From the NCBI GenBank assembly GCA_036365455.1, contig JAWQUS010000002.1, forward strand, positions 2,480,001 through 2,544,000: 64,000 nt of DNA. The letters run 5' to 3'. The position numbers and the translations under genes were made by a program. The stretch is from Macrosoma leucophasiata (Eukaryota; Arthropoda; Insecta; Lepidoptera; Hedylidae). The notes beneath the pieces were generated by a model. That model worked only from the letters and a program-made list of their open reading frames with translations, was not told where the DNA came from and ran no database searches. This document shows, piece by piece, positions 52,901 through 60,200 of the stretch (its first letter is position 1; every line of letters begins with the position of its first letter).

Positions 52901-53335
52901 TATGATAAATGGTGGCCTATGTACATGTATGAATAGAGTAATTAGACTAAATTATATTCATTAGCCACATTACTGTACTTAAATCTATGAACTCCCCATA
53001 CATTAATATGGGGTACTGTGGAGCTTCTGCCCCATTTGCTGATTAAACATGTGTGTAATGATATTAATACTGTAATGTGGGATTTAAAAAATGTTACATT
53101 CAGTCAGAAAATAGCATTTTATTGTAACATGCTGGTCATTGAAAGTTTATAACAAATATATCTTACCTTCTGTAGATTCCTCTGATTCTGCAACGAAAAC
53201 AGTTTGATTTTTAAGTTTAGGTGTTTTCTTCAGGGACACAAAAGAATCTTCTACTGCACTGTTATCGATTACTTCCGTATCTGAATCACATTCTACTCCA
53301 GTTTTATCACGATATTCAAAAAATGAATTCTCCAT
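26948..53335 (-). CDS. TTF2: Transcription termination factor 2 / lodestar, SNF2-family ATPase (complete, 19 exons)
   Basis: TTF2 is a dsDNA-dependent ATPase that strips Pol II and its transcripts from template, notably at mitotic entry; Drosophila lodestar is needed for chromosome segregation. Exons, 5' to 3': 53335-53167, 52814-52716, 51830-51753, 51216-50621, 49260-48832, 44414-44220, 42868-42739, 38568-38446, 38075-37875, 37720-37607, 36604-36405, 34163-33954, 33313-33122, 32626-32488, 31915-31722, 30954-30774, 30130-29967, 29378-29221, 27104-26948. Every junction is in phase and the total is 3729 nt (1242 aa; human TTF2 is about 1160). Residues 1-~460 are acidic and Ser-rich without domains I recognise. 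Walker A is DDMGLGKT (675-682), DEAH 793-796, TGTP 821-824, motif [10 protein letters not shown] (1176-1183); the end resembles human LADLRVLFGI. Four donors carry tandem duplications. It is divergent from CLP1. Confidence 0.95.
27117..27453 (-). mobile_element. 5S-rRNA-headed SINE, copy 2 (TTF2 last intron)
   Basis: Reverse-orientation copy of the 5361-5712 family. The 5' end is at 27453, and the tail GTGCCCAGCAGTGGGACG runs into an ATT-rich 3' end at ~27117. It starts 13 bp from the acceptor of the last TTF2 exon, so SINE sequence lies next to or within the branch-site region of that intron. Confidence 0.7.
27454..28650. other. TTF2 last intron, remaining part
   Basis: Contains a hAT-type MITE (27949-28231), a perfect hairpin at 28297-28335 (arm CTTTTGTTTAAGAGCATA) whose arm recurs at about 28382-28400, and AT-rich sequence otherwise. 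Confidence 0.5.
27949..28231 (-). mobile_element. hAT-type MITE, copy 3
   Basis: Ends CATAGAGCAACACG and CGTGTTTCTCTATG. It belongs to the family at 3680-3983, with the flanks only partly matching as a target duplication. Inserted in the last TTF2 intron. Confidence 0.65.
28651..29330 (-). repeat. 128/130-bp tandem array of TTF2 exon 18 end plus donor (5 donors)
   Basis: Five copies of the exon segment from [16 protein letters not shown] to HVHVYR, each followed by the donor GTGACC and a C-rich spacer (CACCCCACCCACCAC). Donor complements start at 28701, 28829, 28957, 29087 and 29217, so the period is 128, 128, 130, 130. A further degenerate fragment lies at 28651-28690. Only the uppermost copy is joined to the intact exon (29221-29378), and its donor gives the correct phase for exon 19. 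No acceptor precedes the extra copies, so they are intronic. Confidence 0.9.
29405..29500. mobile_element. MITE fragment (GATGAAACGAAAAAGCGACA family)
   Basis: Shares AAACGAAAAAGCGACAGTAA followed by AGAGACA and CACATAAATTCA with 30540-30640, 32258-32310, 36838-36960 and 62036-62165. An inverted pair at 30183-30283 makes a near-perfect hairpin. The family has invaded several TTF2 introns and one in CLP1. Confidence 0.5.
29580..29841 (+). mobile_element. SINE-A copy in a TTF2 intron
   Basis: Lacks about 30 bp near the 5' end (the GAGCTCGCGGGCG segment) but keeps the rest and the A-rich tail. It lies in the intron between TTF2 exons 17 and 18, antisense to the gene. Confidence 0.7.
30183..30283. 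repeat. Large near-perfect hairpin next to TTF2 exon 17
   Basis: The arm with ACATAAGAAAG and ACATTTAGAAAGAA is matched by its inverse after a 5-base loop. Made of two inverted copies of the AAGCGACAGTAAAA MITE end. It starts about 50 bp upstream of the TTF2 exon 17 acceptor. Confidence 0.6.
30980..31230 (-). mobile_element. SINE-A copy in a TTF2 intron
   Basis: Minus-oriented (sense with TTF2), starting directly after the acceptor side of exon 16, so its T-rich end lies near the splice site. 5' end at 31230. Confidence 0.65.
31384..31700 (+). mobile_element. SINE-A with an inverted 5' end, forming a palindrome
   Basis: At 31396-31467 the SINE head occurs twice in inverse orientation (TGCGGTGGTGCCTACGCCCT against its complement), making a ~70-bp palindrome. 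The diverged body continues to ~31700, about 20 bp from the TTF2 exon 15 donor. Confidence 0.55.
32879..33220 (-). repeat. 115-bp tandem array of TTF2 exon 13 end plus donor (3 donors)
   Basis: Each unit has the exon segment [20 protein letters not shown] through NVYQK, the donor GTACGG and a short spacer. Donor complements start at 32888, 33003 and 33118, period 115. The uppermost copy ends the true exon (33122-33313), phase 0. In the extra copies the spacer plus exon start reads like a pyrimidine-rich acceptor (CTGCCTCCTGCAG), but the apparent intron would be only ~25 nt, too short to be spliced. Confidence 0.9.
33122..38075 (-). CDS. TTF2: TTF2 exons 9-13: SNF2 N-terminal ATPase lobe
   Basis: Exon 9 has the Q-motif region ([17 protein letters not shown]). 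Exon 10 starts with Walker A ([20 protein letters not shown]) and then an Asp-rich linker. Exon 11 holds motif Ia and the following strand ([25 protein letters not shown]). Exon 12 has DEAH and ALTGTPLHN and ends [13 protein letters not shown] before its donor. Exon 13 has [20 protein letters not shown]. All motifs of lobe 1 are present. Exons 9 and 13 carry tandemly duplicated donors; between exons 10 and 9 the intron is only ~150 bp. Confidence 0.93.
34164..36404. other. TTF2 intron 11: repeat fragments
   Basis: Contains SINE-A fragments (34200-34258, 35800-35957), a perfect hairpin at 34349-34384 (arm GTATGAAGTTCCGC), a Helitron-like 5' end fragment on the minus strand (34650-34756), a pair of CGCATGCGG motifs around 35683-35722, and a tRNA-derived SINE (36045-36330). 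The frame 34432-34632 is not supported. Confidence 0.5.
36045..36330 (+). mobile_element. tRNA-derived SINE in a TTF2 intron
   Basis: 36224-36293 folds as a tRNA-like cloverleaf: D arm GCTCAGTTGGAAGAGC, an imperfect anticodon arm, T arm GCGAGTTCGAGTCTCGC, but the acceptor stem has mismatches. The flanking AAACTGCAAAGT...ATCGATTGCC part is shared with 24855-24960. It is better read as a SINE than as a tRNA gene. Confidence 0.55.
36625..36837 (+). mobile_element. SINE-A, 5'-truncated
   Basis: Starts within the element about 20 bp from the acceptor of TTF2 exon 11 and runs to the A-rich end; an AAGCGACAG-family MITE follows immediately (36838-36960). Confidence 0.55.
37200..37587. mobile_element. 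Head-to-head Helitron-like palindrome beside a TTF2 donor
   Basis: Two inverted copies of one ~190-bp unit, each with the hairpin end (CCGGCTTCGCCCGCGC) outward and ACAAACTCTTCAGCTTTATA in the centre. CTAG is at both outer ends. The palindrome ends at 37587, about 14 bp from the donor complement of TTF2 exon 10 (37601-37606), so the nascent intron could form a ~190-bp hairpin right after the 5' splice site. Confidence 0.6.
37759..38007 (-). repeat. Partial tandem duplication of TTF2 exon 9 across its donor
   Basis: In the exon (about 38007-37932) the segment GCCGCCCGAGCACGAGCAGA through MPHQLH occurs once, then again in the intron at about 37835-37759, ~173 bp away. The duplicated unit therefore spans the exon end, donor GTGAGT (complement 37869-37874) and 40-56 intron bases. 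The second copy stops before its own donor, giving ~1.4 copies, with a few small indels. Confidence 0.8.
38990..41367 (+). mobile_element. Helitron-like element with ~140-bp alternating internal repeats
   Basis: Ends at 41367 with CGCGGGCGAAGCCGCGGGCA then ACAGCTAG|T, a hairpin upstream of CTAG as at Helitron 3' ends. Upstream, from ~39120 to 40000, two related ~140-bp modules alternate (ATCCCCTAAAATAGGGGATG with GGAGCATTCCACAATTTT, and CCCTTTAAGACGGGGGGTG with GTTACTAAAAAAAACAAC), with further diverged copies to ~41240. A SINE-A is inserted at 40003-40284. The 5' end is not clear. Confidence 0.45.
40003..40284 (-). mobile_element. SINE-A, full-length copy
   Basis: 5' end CTGGTGGTAGAGCTCCAGTG at 40284 (minus). 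Inserted in the Helitron-like internal-repeat block of TTF2 intron 7. Confidence 0.7.
41865..42765 (-). repeat. ~75-bp tandem array of TTF2 exon 7 end plus donor (12 donors)
   Basis: Twelve diverged units. On the minus strand each has the last ~25 bases of exon 7 (GTCGCCAACATGCTCGTCGA), a donor (GTATGT in the exon copy, mostly GTACGT elsewhere) and ~45 intron bases. GTCAG marks recur at 42354, 42429, 42502, 42577, 42652 and 42727, spacing 73-75. Copies farther from the exon are more diverged and one (42018-42124) carries an insertion, which argues for an old array growing from the exon side. The true exon is 42739-42868. Confidence 0.9.
42869..44219. other. TTF2 intron 6: repeat fragments
   Basis: Holds a LINE-tail fragment (42945-43100, with ACGTCCACTGCTGGACAAAG), a Helitron-like end (43129-43230, minus), and a TATTGCACATCGACC-family foldback (43425-43640). 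The frame at 43324-43662 lies in the foldback and is not a gene. Confidence 0.5.
44661..45914 (+). mobile_element. Mariner (DD34D-type) element, inactivated
   Basis: TA-flanked, with inverted ends GGTTGGGGAAAAAGTCTTTT and AAACTTTTTCCCCAACC. The transposase starts at 44842 ([20 protein letters not shown]), shows [24 protein letters not shown] helix-turn-helix linkers, [10 protein letters not shown] and HHDNARPH, but is split over frames (breaks near 45120 and 45350). The third catalytic region is damaged: after PPYSP a stop and a deletion replace the usual SPDLAPSD. A second, truncated copy is at 62922-63268. Confidence 0.85.
46054..46180 (+). mobile_element. LINE 3' tail
   Basis: About 125 bp matching the C-terminal codons and 3' end of the 19065-19833 LINE (GACGAGGCACGAGAGGTTTG through GTGAAGATACATACAT), severely 5'-truncated. 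Confidence 0.7.
46698..47386 (+). mobile_element. Helitron-like element carrying a Spy-like insertion
   Basis: Starts TCCCTACTAATATTATAAAT and ends CGCGGGCGAAGCCGCGGGCA then ACAGCTAG, flanked by A and T. TC at the 5' end, a hairpin before CTAG at the 3' end and A|T insertion are Helitron hallmarks. Without the insertion at 46791-47300 it is ~179 bp, the same as copies 49760-49942 and 55264-55438. No replicase is present, so it is non-autonomous. Confidence 0.6.
46791..47300. mobile_element. Spy-like DNA element without target-site duplication
   Basis: 510 bp with 11-bp perfect inverted ends GGAGATGTTGC/GCAACATCTCC. The empty site is visible in sister Helitron-like copies (AATGAAATTTGGTACAG at ~55341); here it is split exactly into AATGAAA and TTTGGTACAG with nothing duplicated or lost. 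Insertion between A and TTT without TSD is the published behaviour of Spy transposons. No transposase is encoded. A second copy is at 55906-56374. Confidence 0.65.
47426..47564. mobile_element. Harbinger-type MITE, copy 3
   Basis: Inverted ends CTCCCTTATTCATAAAC and its diverged inverse, flanked by CTA on both sides; ~140 bp. Same family as 1963-2108. Confidence 0.6.
48511..48788 (-). mobile_element. SINE-A, full-length but diverged
   Basis: 5' end at 48788. It ends about 40 bp from the donor of TTF2 exon 5 (48832). Confidence 0.65.
48832..53335 (-). CDS. TTF2: TTF2 exons 1-5: acidic, low-complexity N-terminal region
   Basis: Encodes residues 1-457. The ATG at 53335 ([20 protein letters not shown]) is the only start with an in-phase donor. 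The region is rich in Asp, Glu and Ser with repeated Ser-Ser-Asp-Asp/Glu ends at exon borders (ISSDD-, SSSDE-, SSDDEDE-like), resembling casein kinase 2 targets. Exon 4 has a basic KKTKKRMF patch and exon 5 a [15 protein letters not shown] stretch with SP/TP-type sites. I see no GRF zinc finger such as that at the N-terminus of human TTF2. Sequence in this part is expected to diverge fast; the exon joins are supported by phase only. Confidence 0.85.
49760..49942 (+). mobile_element. Helitron-like element, 183 bp
   Basis: TC...CTAG ends with the terminal hairpin, flanked A|T. It shows the uninterrupted form of 46698-47386, with AATGAAATTTGTTACAG at the site where the Spy-like element inserted in the other copy. 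Confidence 0.6.
50243..50612 (+). mobile_element. 5S-rRNA-headed SINE, copy 3
   Basis: 5' end GCGAAGCGCGCATGGCC, box-A-like GGTTAAGC and box-C-like TGATGGGTGACCG, tail GTGCCCAACAGTGGGACG followed by an ATT repeat. It ends within ~10 bp of the donor of TTF2 exon 4 (50621). Confidence 0.75.
51217..52715. other. TTF2 introns 2-3: little recognisable
   Basis: Apart from exon 3 (51753-51830), this is AT-rich sequence with LINE- or Helitron-tail-like pieces near 51280-51330 and 52270-52330 (a GATTCT repeat at about 52305-52328). The frame 51783-52076 overlaps exon 3 in another frame and is a shadow. Confidence 0.4.
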
Positions 53336-54256
53336 TTTTTACTTGACGTAGTTATTCCAAACAAAACATATAACATTAAACGGTTTCATACATACAAGTA
53401 CTACACAAACTTACAGGTTTTTAGTTAAATTATTAATTAAATATATCTTAACCAAAACCAAAACAATATTTTGTAATTTTTGAAAACAAAATGTCGTTGT
53501 GGATGCGTTTTGTTATTGTTCTACTTTAAATTAGTAACCTCAATGAGATATTTTTCTCGGTTTTTAAGCTTGATATTGAAATAAAATCATTTATAATACG
53601 AAAAAATATCCAAATAATTAACTACGTGCATATTATGCTTGATTCAATTTCTATTAAACCAATAAATAAGAAAATTTTAAAATTGAGTTTAGTAATTCAA
53701 TAAACAAGCAAAACGCACTTGACACATGATAGAAAAATCTATGTTTAGGACACCTACAGATACCTAAACAAATTAACGTCATCCCGAGGCCCAAGAATCC
53801 GGACAATGTCTGGGCCCAGGCTGAATGAACAAGCTCAAAATTTAAAGCAATTTATATTTGAAACCCTGTTTAGAAGAAAAATTAAATACTTTTGAATATC
53901 CTGAATTGCGTTTTATAAATCACACTTTAATTATAATTGCAGTTTTGCATAAAACTCATATTTTAACTTTATTTTATCACACATCTTCATAGGCCCGGCT
54001 GTGGACTAAATTAACCTTTATTATCTGTCTTAGTAATTAAATAATTGTCATTTTGTGACGTGCGTGACGTAACGTAAAATCAAAACCACATTACCTATAA
54101 AAAGATCAAAACAATTTTCCAAACAGTTATTAACAGTTGGTTTATTTCACGTTCTATTTTATGAATTTGTATTATCAACTTTGTTTTAACTGTCTACCAA
54201 AAACATTAAATATATTTTGATTTGGATATAACAAACGGTAAAATAGTTTTCATAAA
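53336..54256. promoter_or_regulatory. Divergent TTF2-CLP1 intergenic region, putative bidirectional promoter
   Basis: The two start codons point away from each other across 921 bp with no repeat of the window's families in between. At about 54056-54076 two TGACGT (CRE/ATF-like) sites lie close together (GTGACGTGCGTGACG). No TATA box is placed convincingly. Sharing of this region by both promoters is an inference from the arrangement. Confidence 0.45.
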
Positions 54257-57200
54257 ATGACTGAAGTGCAGCTACAAGAGTTCAAACTTGATCCAGATTC
54301 TGAGCTTCGTTTTGAAGTTGAATCTAAAAATGAAAAAGTTGTTTTAGAGGTATTTACTCTTATGGTTTAGTTTATCACATATAATATCTAACTGTCTAGT
54401 CAAATTAAAAAAGTAAAGATAAAACTACACACGGTAAGTTTTAAGGTTTTAACACGTACGGACAACGATAGATCGAATTCAAAAACATTCCTTTTTAGTT
54501 TCTGCTACAATGTTCTACGTGACTTTCTACACTCTCTGCCTACCCCGTTAGGGACCTGGCGTGAAGATACATACATACAAAAAGTTGTTTTAGAGGTATT
54601 TACTCTTATGGTTTAGTTTATCACATATAATATCTAACTGTCTAGTCAAATTAAAAAAGTAAAGATAAAACTACACACGGTAAGTTTTAAGGTTTTAACA
54701 CGTACGGACAACGATAGATCGAATTCAAAAACATTCCTTTTTAGTTTCTGCTACAATGTTCTACGTGACTTTCTATTAATTAACTTATTACCGTGTGTAC
54801 CTAGTACCCACCTTTTCATAGATTTATTATTTTCAATATGCTACATACTCTTTTCTCCAATCTTAAAAAAGTATTTAATTTTTCTCTATAAGTATGTCAC
54901 TAACAGTAGGTGGCACTTTAATTGGGTTGTGCAGCAAGCAAGCTACCATTCCGGCAGGGAAATATGTGTGGCATTTGCTAGGACACATAAAGTTAAATAA
55001 TAACTGACAATTATTTTTTCTAACCTTATTAGGTAAAGAGTGGTTATGCTGAATTGTTTGGCACAGAGCTGGTTAAAGGCAAGCCATATGAGTTCCATAC
55101 CGGTGCAAAAGTAGCAGTGTTTACATGGCACGGGTGTACCGTAGAACTGCGGGGAAGGACTGAAGTTAGTTACATTGCTAAGGAGACCCCAATGGTAAGA
55201 ATTTAATTTCACGAATATTGTCTGGATTTTTCTAGCCCATCCTGTATATAGAAATAATCCCTATCCCTACAAATATTATAAATGCAAAAGTAACTCTGTC
55301 TGTTTGTCTGTTGCCATTTCATATCCAAACAACTGAGCCAATTTTAATGAAATTTGGTACAGAGATAGAGCTCACTTTGTGAAAGAACATAGGCTACTTT
55401 TAGACATACACTCGGGTGAAGCCGTGGGCAACAGCTAGTAAATAATAAAATACAATATGCTTACACACACAGCCCCAAACTAGGTATAAATCTGTTGTGG
55501 GTGCGGTTGTACACATACAACACATACACAAACACCCAGACCCGAAACAAATATCTGTAGGCCATACAAATATTTGTCCCAGTGCGGGGATCGAACCTGC
55601 AACCCTTCGAATCAAACAGTCATCTCAAACCGCTGGACTAACTGGGTCATCAACAATTCAGATTATTTTTTGAGTATTTTTCTCTATCTTTTGATATAGT
55701 GTACAAGGTGCAGGCCCAATGTGGAACTTGTCCTCTAAGCCTCCCCATAAGGGGGATATACCATAATCTCCACACTTGGCATGCAGACTGGTGACAATCA
55801 GTTTTTGCTAGGTCGGTGGGGTCGTCACACGCTAACACCAGTAAAAACAACTGATTAAGACAGTTGTAATATTTAATATTTTTCACAATAACACATGCAA
55901 ATAAAGGAGATGTTGCAAGAATGTATGGACCTCCGGCCATGTATTGTACACAATATTATTAACAGGCAAAATCAATACAAAAACGTTTTTTACTGCATAT
56001 TTTCACTTATTAAGCTTTGTTTGCAGTTACAAAATCTTATTTCCAGTTAGAATTGCAACTCAAACCAACATGGCGAATATGGCGGGCGATGTCATTTTGA
56101 CATTTTAATTTTTTAAATTGTTTTTTAATTATATAGAACTTGGAGAAAAAAGTAATATTTTCTGAATAATATCGAAATCGATTTCATGTGTTAATACTAA
56201 GAACTTAAACTAATCGATATCCAATTTTAAGAAGCGTCGGCTGTGTCGCCGCCATGTTGAATATGGTTGAAAATGATAAAATCGTTTGAATTAAATGTGG
56301 TAGTAACTCTAAAATATATACTTGAATAAATAAATTGCAATTTTTTCGGATTCTTCTTTAATTTACCCATTTTTTGATGAAAGTGGTAAACAAGCATGCA
56401 GTTCACATTGATGTTAAGTGATGACTGCACCCTATAGACACCCACACAAAGACTAGAGGTCAAAATGCAGATGCGTTACCACTTCGGAAGCCTAAGGTGT
56501 TATACCTCTGTGCCGGAAATTACAGGGCCATACAGACAGTTTGAATGCTATTCTGAAGTATTATTACCTGTATTAAGCTTTGAATTGAAATGTGAAGTCT
56601 ATAACTTAATTCTCAGGTGGTTTACCTGAATGTGCACGCAGCGCTGGAACAACAGCGAGTGGCAGCTGAGCAGGAGGGCACGCGAGGGCCGGTCACCATG
56701 GTGGTCGGGCCCGGGGACGTCGGCAAGTCCACACTGACGCGGCTGCTACTCAATTACGCGGTCAGGATGGGCCGAAGACCCATATTCGTGGATTTGGACG
56801 TCGGTCAAGGACAAATCAGCGTGCCTGGGACTATAGGTAAAGATCGTATATCTAAATTAAATTTTGCTTTTTGATAATTTGATAATTAAAGCGGCAAACT
56901 AGCTTGTAGAGTTCCACATAGATGGTAAGTTTATATTGCAGTTTACAGAAACCAGAGATCCTAATGCAGATTGGCACTCTTGAGATCTATATTGTATTTA
57001 GTCTTTTTGTAAAAATGACGAGAGAAACACCTTATCGTACATGTCACATGCTTAGGACAGTATGCAATGTAGGACAGATGTTCGGCGTCAAGGCAATATG
57101 CCTACCCCATATGGTTCTTGGATTAAGAAACAAATGGCGACACTGGCGACGGAGCCACGCGCGAGTTTGTGAGTATGCTGATCTGCATTTTCAACCGATT

Positions 57201-60200
57201 GCGCCATATCGCCACACAAAACAACGATCCCTATCCTATTTCCTATCACATCTTTTCCTCCACCCAAAGGTTGTCTGGTAGAAATCGCTCATATAGCGAG
57301 GTCGCCTATTGTACTGTGCTAGGTTCCCTTCTATGTATTTCTTTTAATTTTATGTCTGGTGTACAATACAGTGTATTGTTGTTGTTGATCCCGCGCATGG
57401 GTGCGTGTTTCCCTGCATGCAGGCACATGATCTGCAGCACTGAACGTGAATGCTTTTTCTGATTGTTGCACTACACGTGTTTCAATGCTGCTGGTAGTGC
57501 TCCAGTAACGTAGTTCGCGGTCGTAGGCACCACCGCATTCCCTAATATACTTGCCGCTAAATGGTAGTGTTCAGCGCTGTCGTGTTCCGGTCAGTTGGTA
57601 ATGTACGGCCCTGTAATTTCCGGCACAGAGGCATAACACCTTAGGCCTCAGGAGTGGTAACGCATTCGCATTTTGACCATGGTCTTTGTGTGGGTGTCTA
57701 TAGGCTGCAGTCTTCACTTAACATCAATGTGAACAGTTCGCTTGTTTGCCACATCCATTACATACAAAAAAATACAAAGAGATATACTTTCAACCCACAC
57801 AATAACACGCACTCTCGCGTTACGCTGCGTGACGTGGGGCAGTGAGCGATTCGCCTATAAGTACACCGAATGTCAGAGGTTTGATGCTAGTTAAAAATGT
57901 TTGTCATTCGTCCAGGAGCGCTGCTGGTGGAGCGGCCGGCGTCCATCGAGGAGGGGTTCAGCCAGCAGGCGCCGCTCGTGTACCACTTCGGCCACAAGAG
58001 CCCCGACGAGAACCTCGAGCTGTACAACACCATCGTGTCGCGCCTCGCCGAGGTCATCGCTGAGAGGTGCGACAATAACAAGAAAGGTAGTGGCGATGCC
58101 GCAAACTTATACTATAAAGAACAGGGTGATATATTAATGGTTGATTGCCCGCGGCAGAAAGTTTGGTATCAGTATTATCGTAACAAAGGAGTTGAAATAA
58201 AAGTTCAGCACATTATTTTAATATTATATTACACCACATAATTAAAATTTATATCTTTAGAAGTTGTCGCAAAACATAACGCGCGACAAAATAAAGAATC
58301 ATGGCAAGTTTCATACATTGATTTATACAAAAAAAGTTAGAAAAAGATACAAGGTAAAACGGATTAGAAATATTATCTAGGGAACCTAAAGAACATTTTC
58401 TGGTATGTAAATTATTTTTAAATCACCGGAATAAAAATCGTCTTTCCTAACAACAGTAGAAGCACTCCATACTTATATTCAATTTCTAACTTTTTATTCC
58501 GGAGAGTTAAAAATATTTGAAGTATCAGGAAATGTTGTTTAGGTTCACTGGATAATATTTCCATGCAGTTTACCGTGTACCTTTTTTTCATTTTTTCTGT
58601 ACAAATCTTGCCATGATCCTTTAGTTCAAATAAAAATAAAATAGAATTAAAATATATTCACATTATATTTTAATTTTCGTTTTATACTAGCTGCGCCCAC
58701 GACTTCGTCTGGGTAGATACTGAACAATCATAAATTCTCACGCGCACGAAGTCGCGGGCACAGCTAGTTCATCATAAAATATAATCTTCAACGAGTTACC
58801 TTTACTAATGTTATATTTTCATTTCCCCGTACAGCGTCGACGTCCGGTGTGATAATCAACACTTGTGGTTGGATCAAGGGCGCGGGGTATAAGGTGCTGA
58901 CGCACGCCGCGCAGGCGTTTGAGGTAAGTTATTATTAAGCATTTCCTTACTCAACACTATGAAGAACCTAATAGCCGGAGCTCCTTCACTAGTGTTAAGA
59001 GGCTCCGCGGTTTGTCCATTTTTGGCATGCTAACTCCCTGGATTCGCCGGTTACGTTTTGGCCCATGTAACAGGTGGCGAGCTTGTCTTGATGACCTCTC
59101 CGGGCACATCACTAAACTCTGAAGTACTGGGAAACTGCTATAAAAAGGAAAAATTCCAAAATAACAGAGAAAAAGGATTTTATATAATTTTGTGATATCG
59201 GCAGGTGGACGTGATCCTGGTGTTGGACAACGAGCGTCTTTACAACGAGCTGAAGCGGGACATGCCCAAGTTTGTCAAGGTCGTCTACTTGCCCAAGAGC
59301 GGCGGGGTGAGTGTTGCTCGATACCAAGTACCTTTATACAGGTGACTTTTTTGAAGTTGATTTCTCGCAGCAGAACGATATTTTTTATGTAACGGAAGGT
59401 GGCAGACAAACAAGCAGTTGACATTGATGTTAAGTTGATGACTGCAGCCTATAGATACCTACACAAAAACCAGATGTATTTTATCAAAACTTAATCAAAA
59501 TGGTCGGCAAACGTCATATAAGTACGGTGAGAAAGAGATAACCCTCTACAGGCCCGAAAATAAACCGATGTCTCCTTCCTAGCCTCGATGTGCAATATTT
59601 ATTGTTGAGCACTGTACTTCATAAGGTATCAAATAGCATATCAATAGCAATTAGCATGTCAATAGCTTAATACTCACACGTCACTCAATTAAACAAATAC
59701 CCTCAATTGAGCGCTATCTCTATCGTTTGAACGTGTTTTATAAAGACTTAAGTCCCACTTAGGTTTAAGTGATGTTGGGGTTGAGTATTCGGCCGTAAGT
59801 CTCACGAATTCACATGCTTATGAAAAAACATTGGTCAAATCGTACCTGATTGCGAACAGATAAGCCATGTATATGTAAAAAACCCGAATATTTTTATTAA
59901 TACTAAAAATTATACATTTATCTTGTAAAGAGCCAGAAAAAAAAGATAAGTTTTCGTAGGTTTTCGCGAGTTTCATACATTGTAGAAATTACACTTGCGG
60001 ATTTTCTCGCGTATACAACACTCCCAAACTTCTTACACCCGACGTTTCGGTCGCTTTCCAGCTACCGTGGTCACGGGCAGACTAATTCGACGAATTCGGT
60101 GTAAGAAGCTTGGGAGTGTTGTATACGCGAGAAAATCCGCAAGTTTAATTTCTACAATGAAAAAAAAGATATTCATTTATTTATAATTGTACGATAATTT

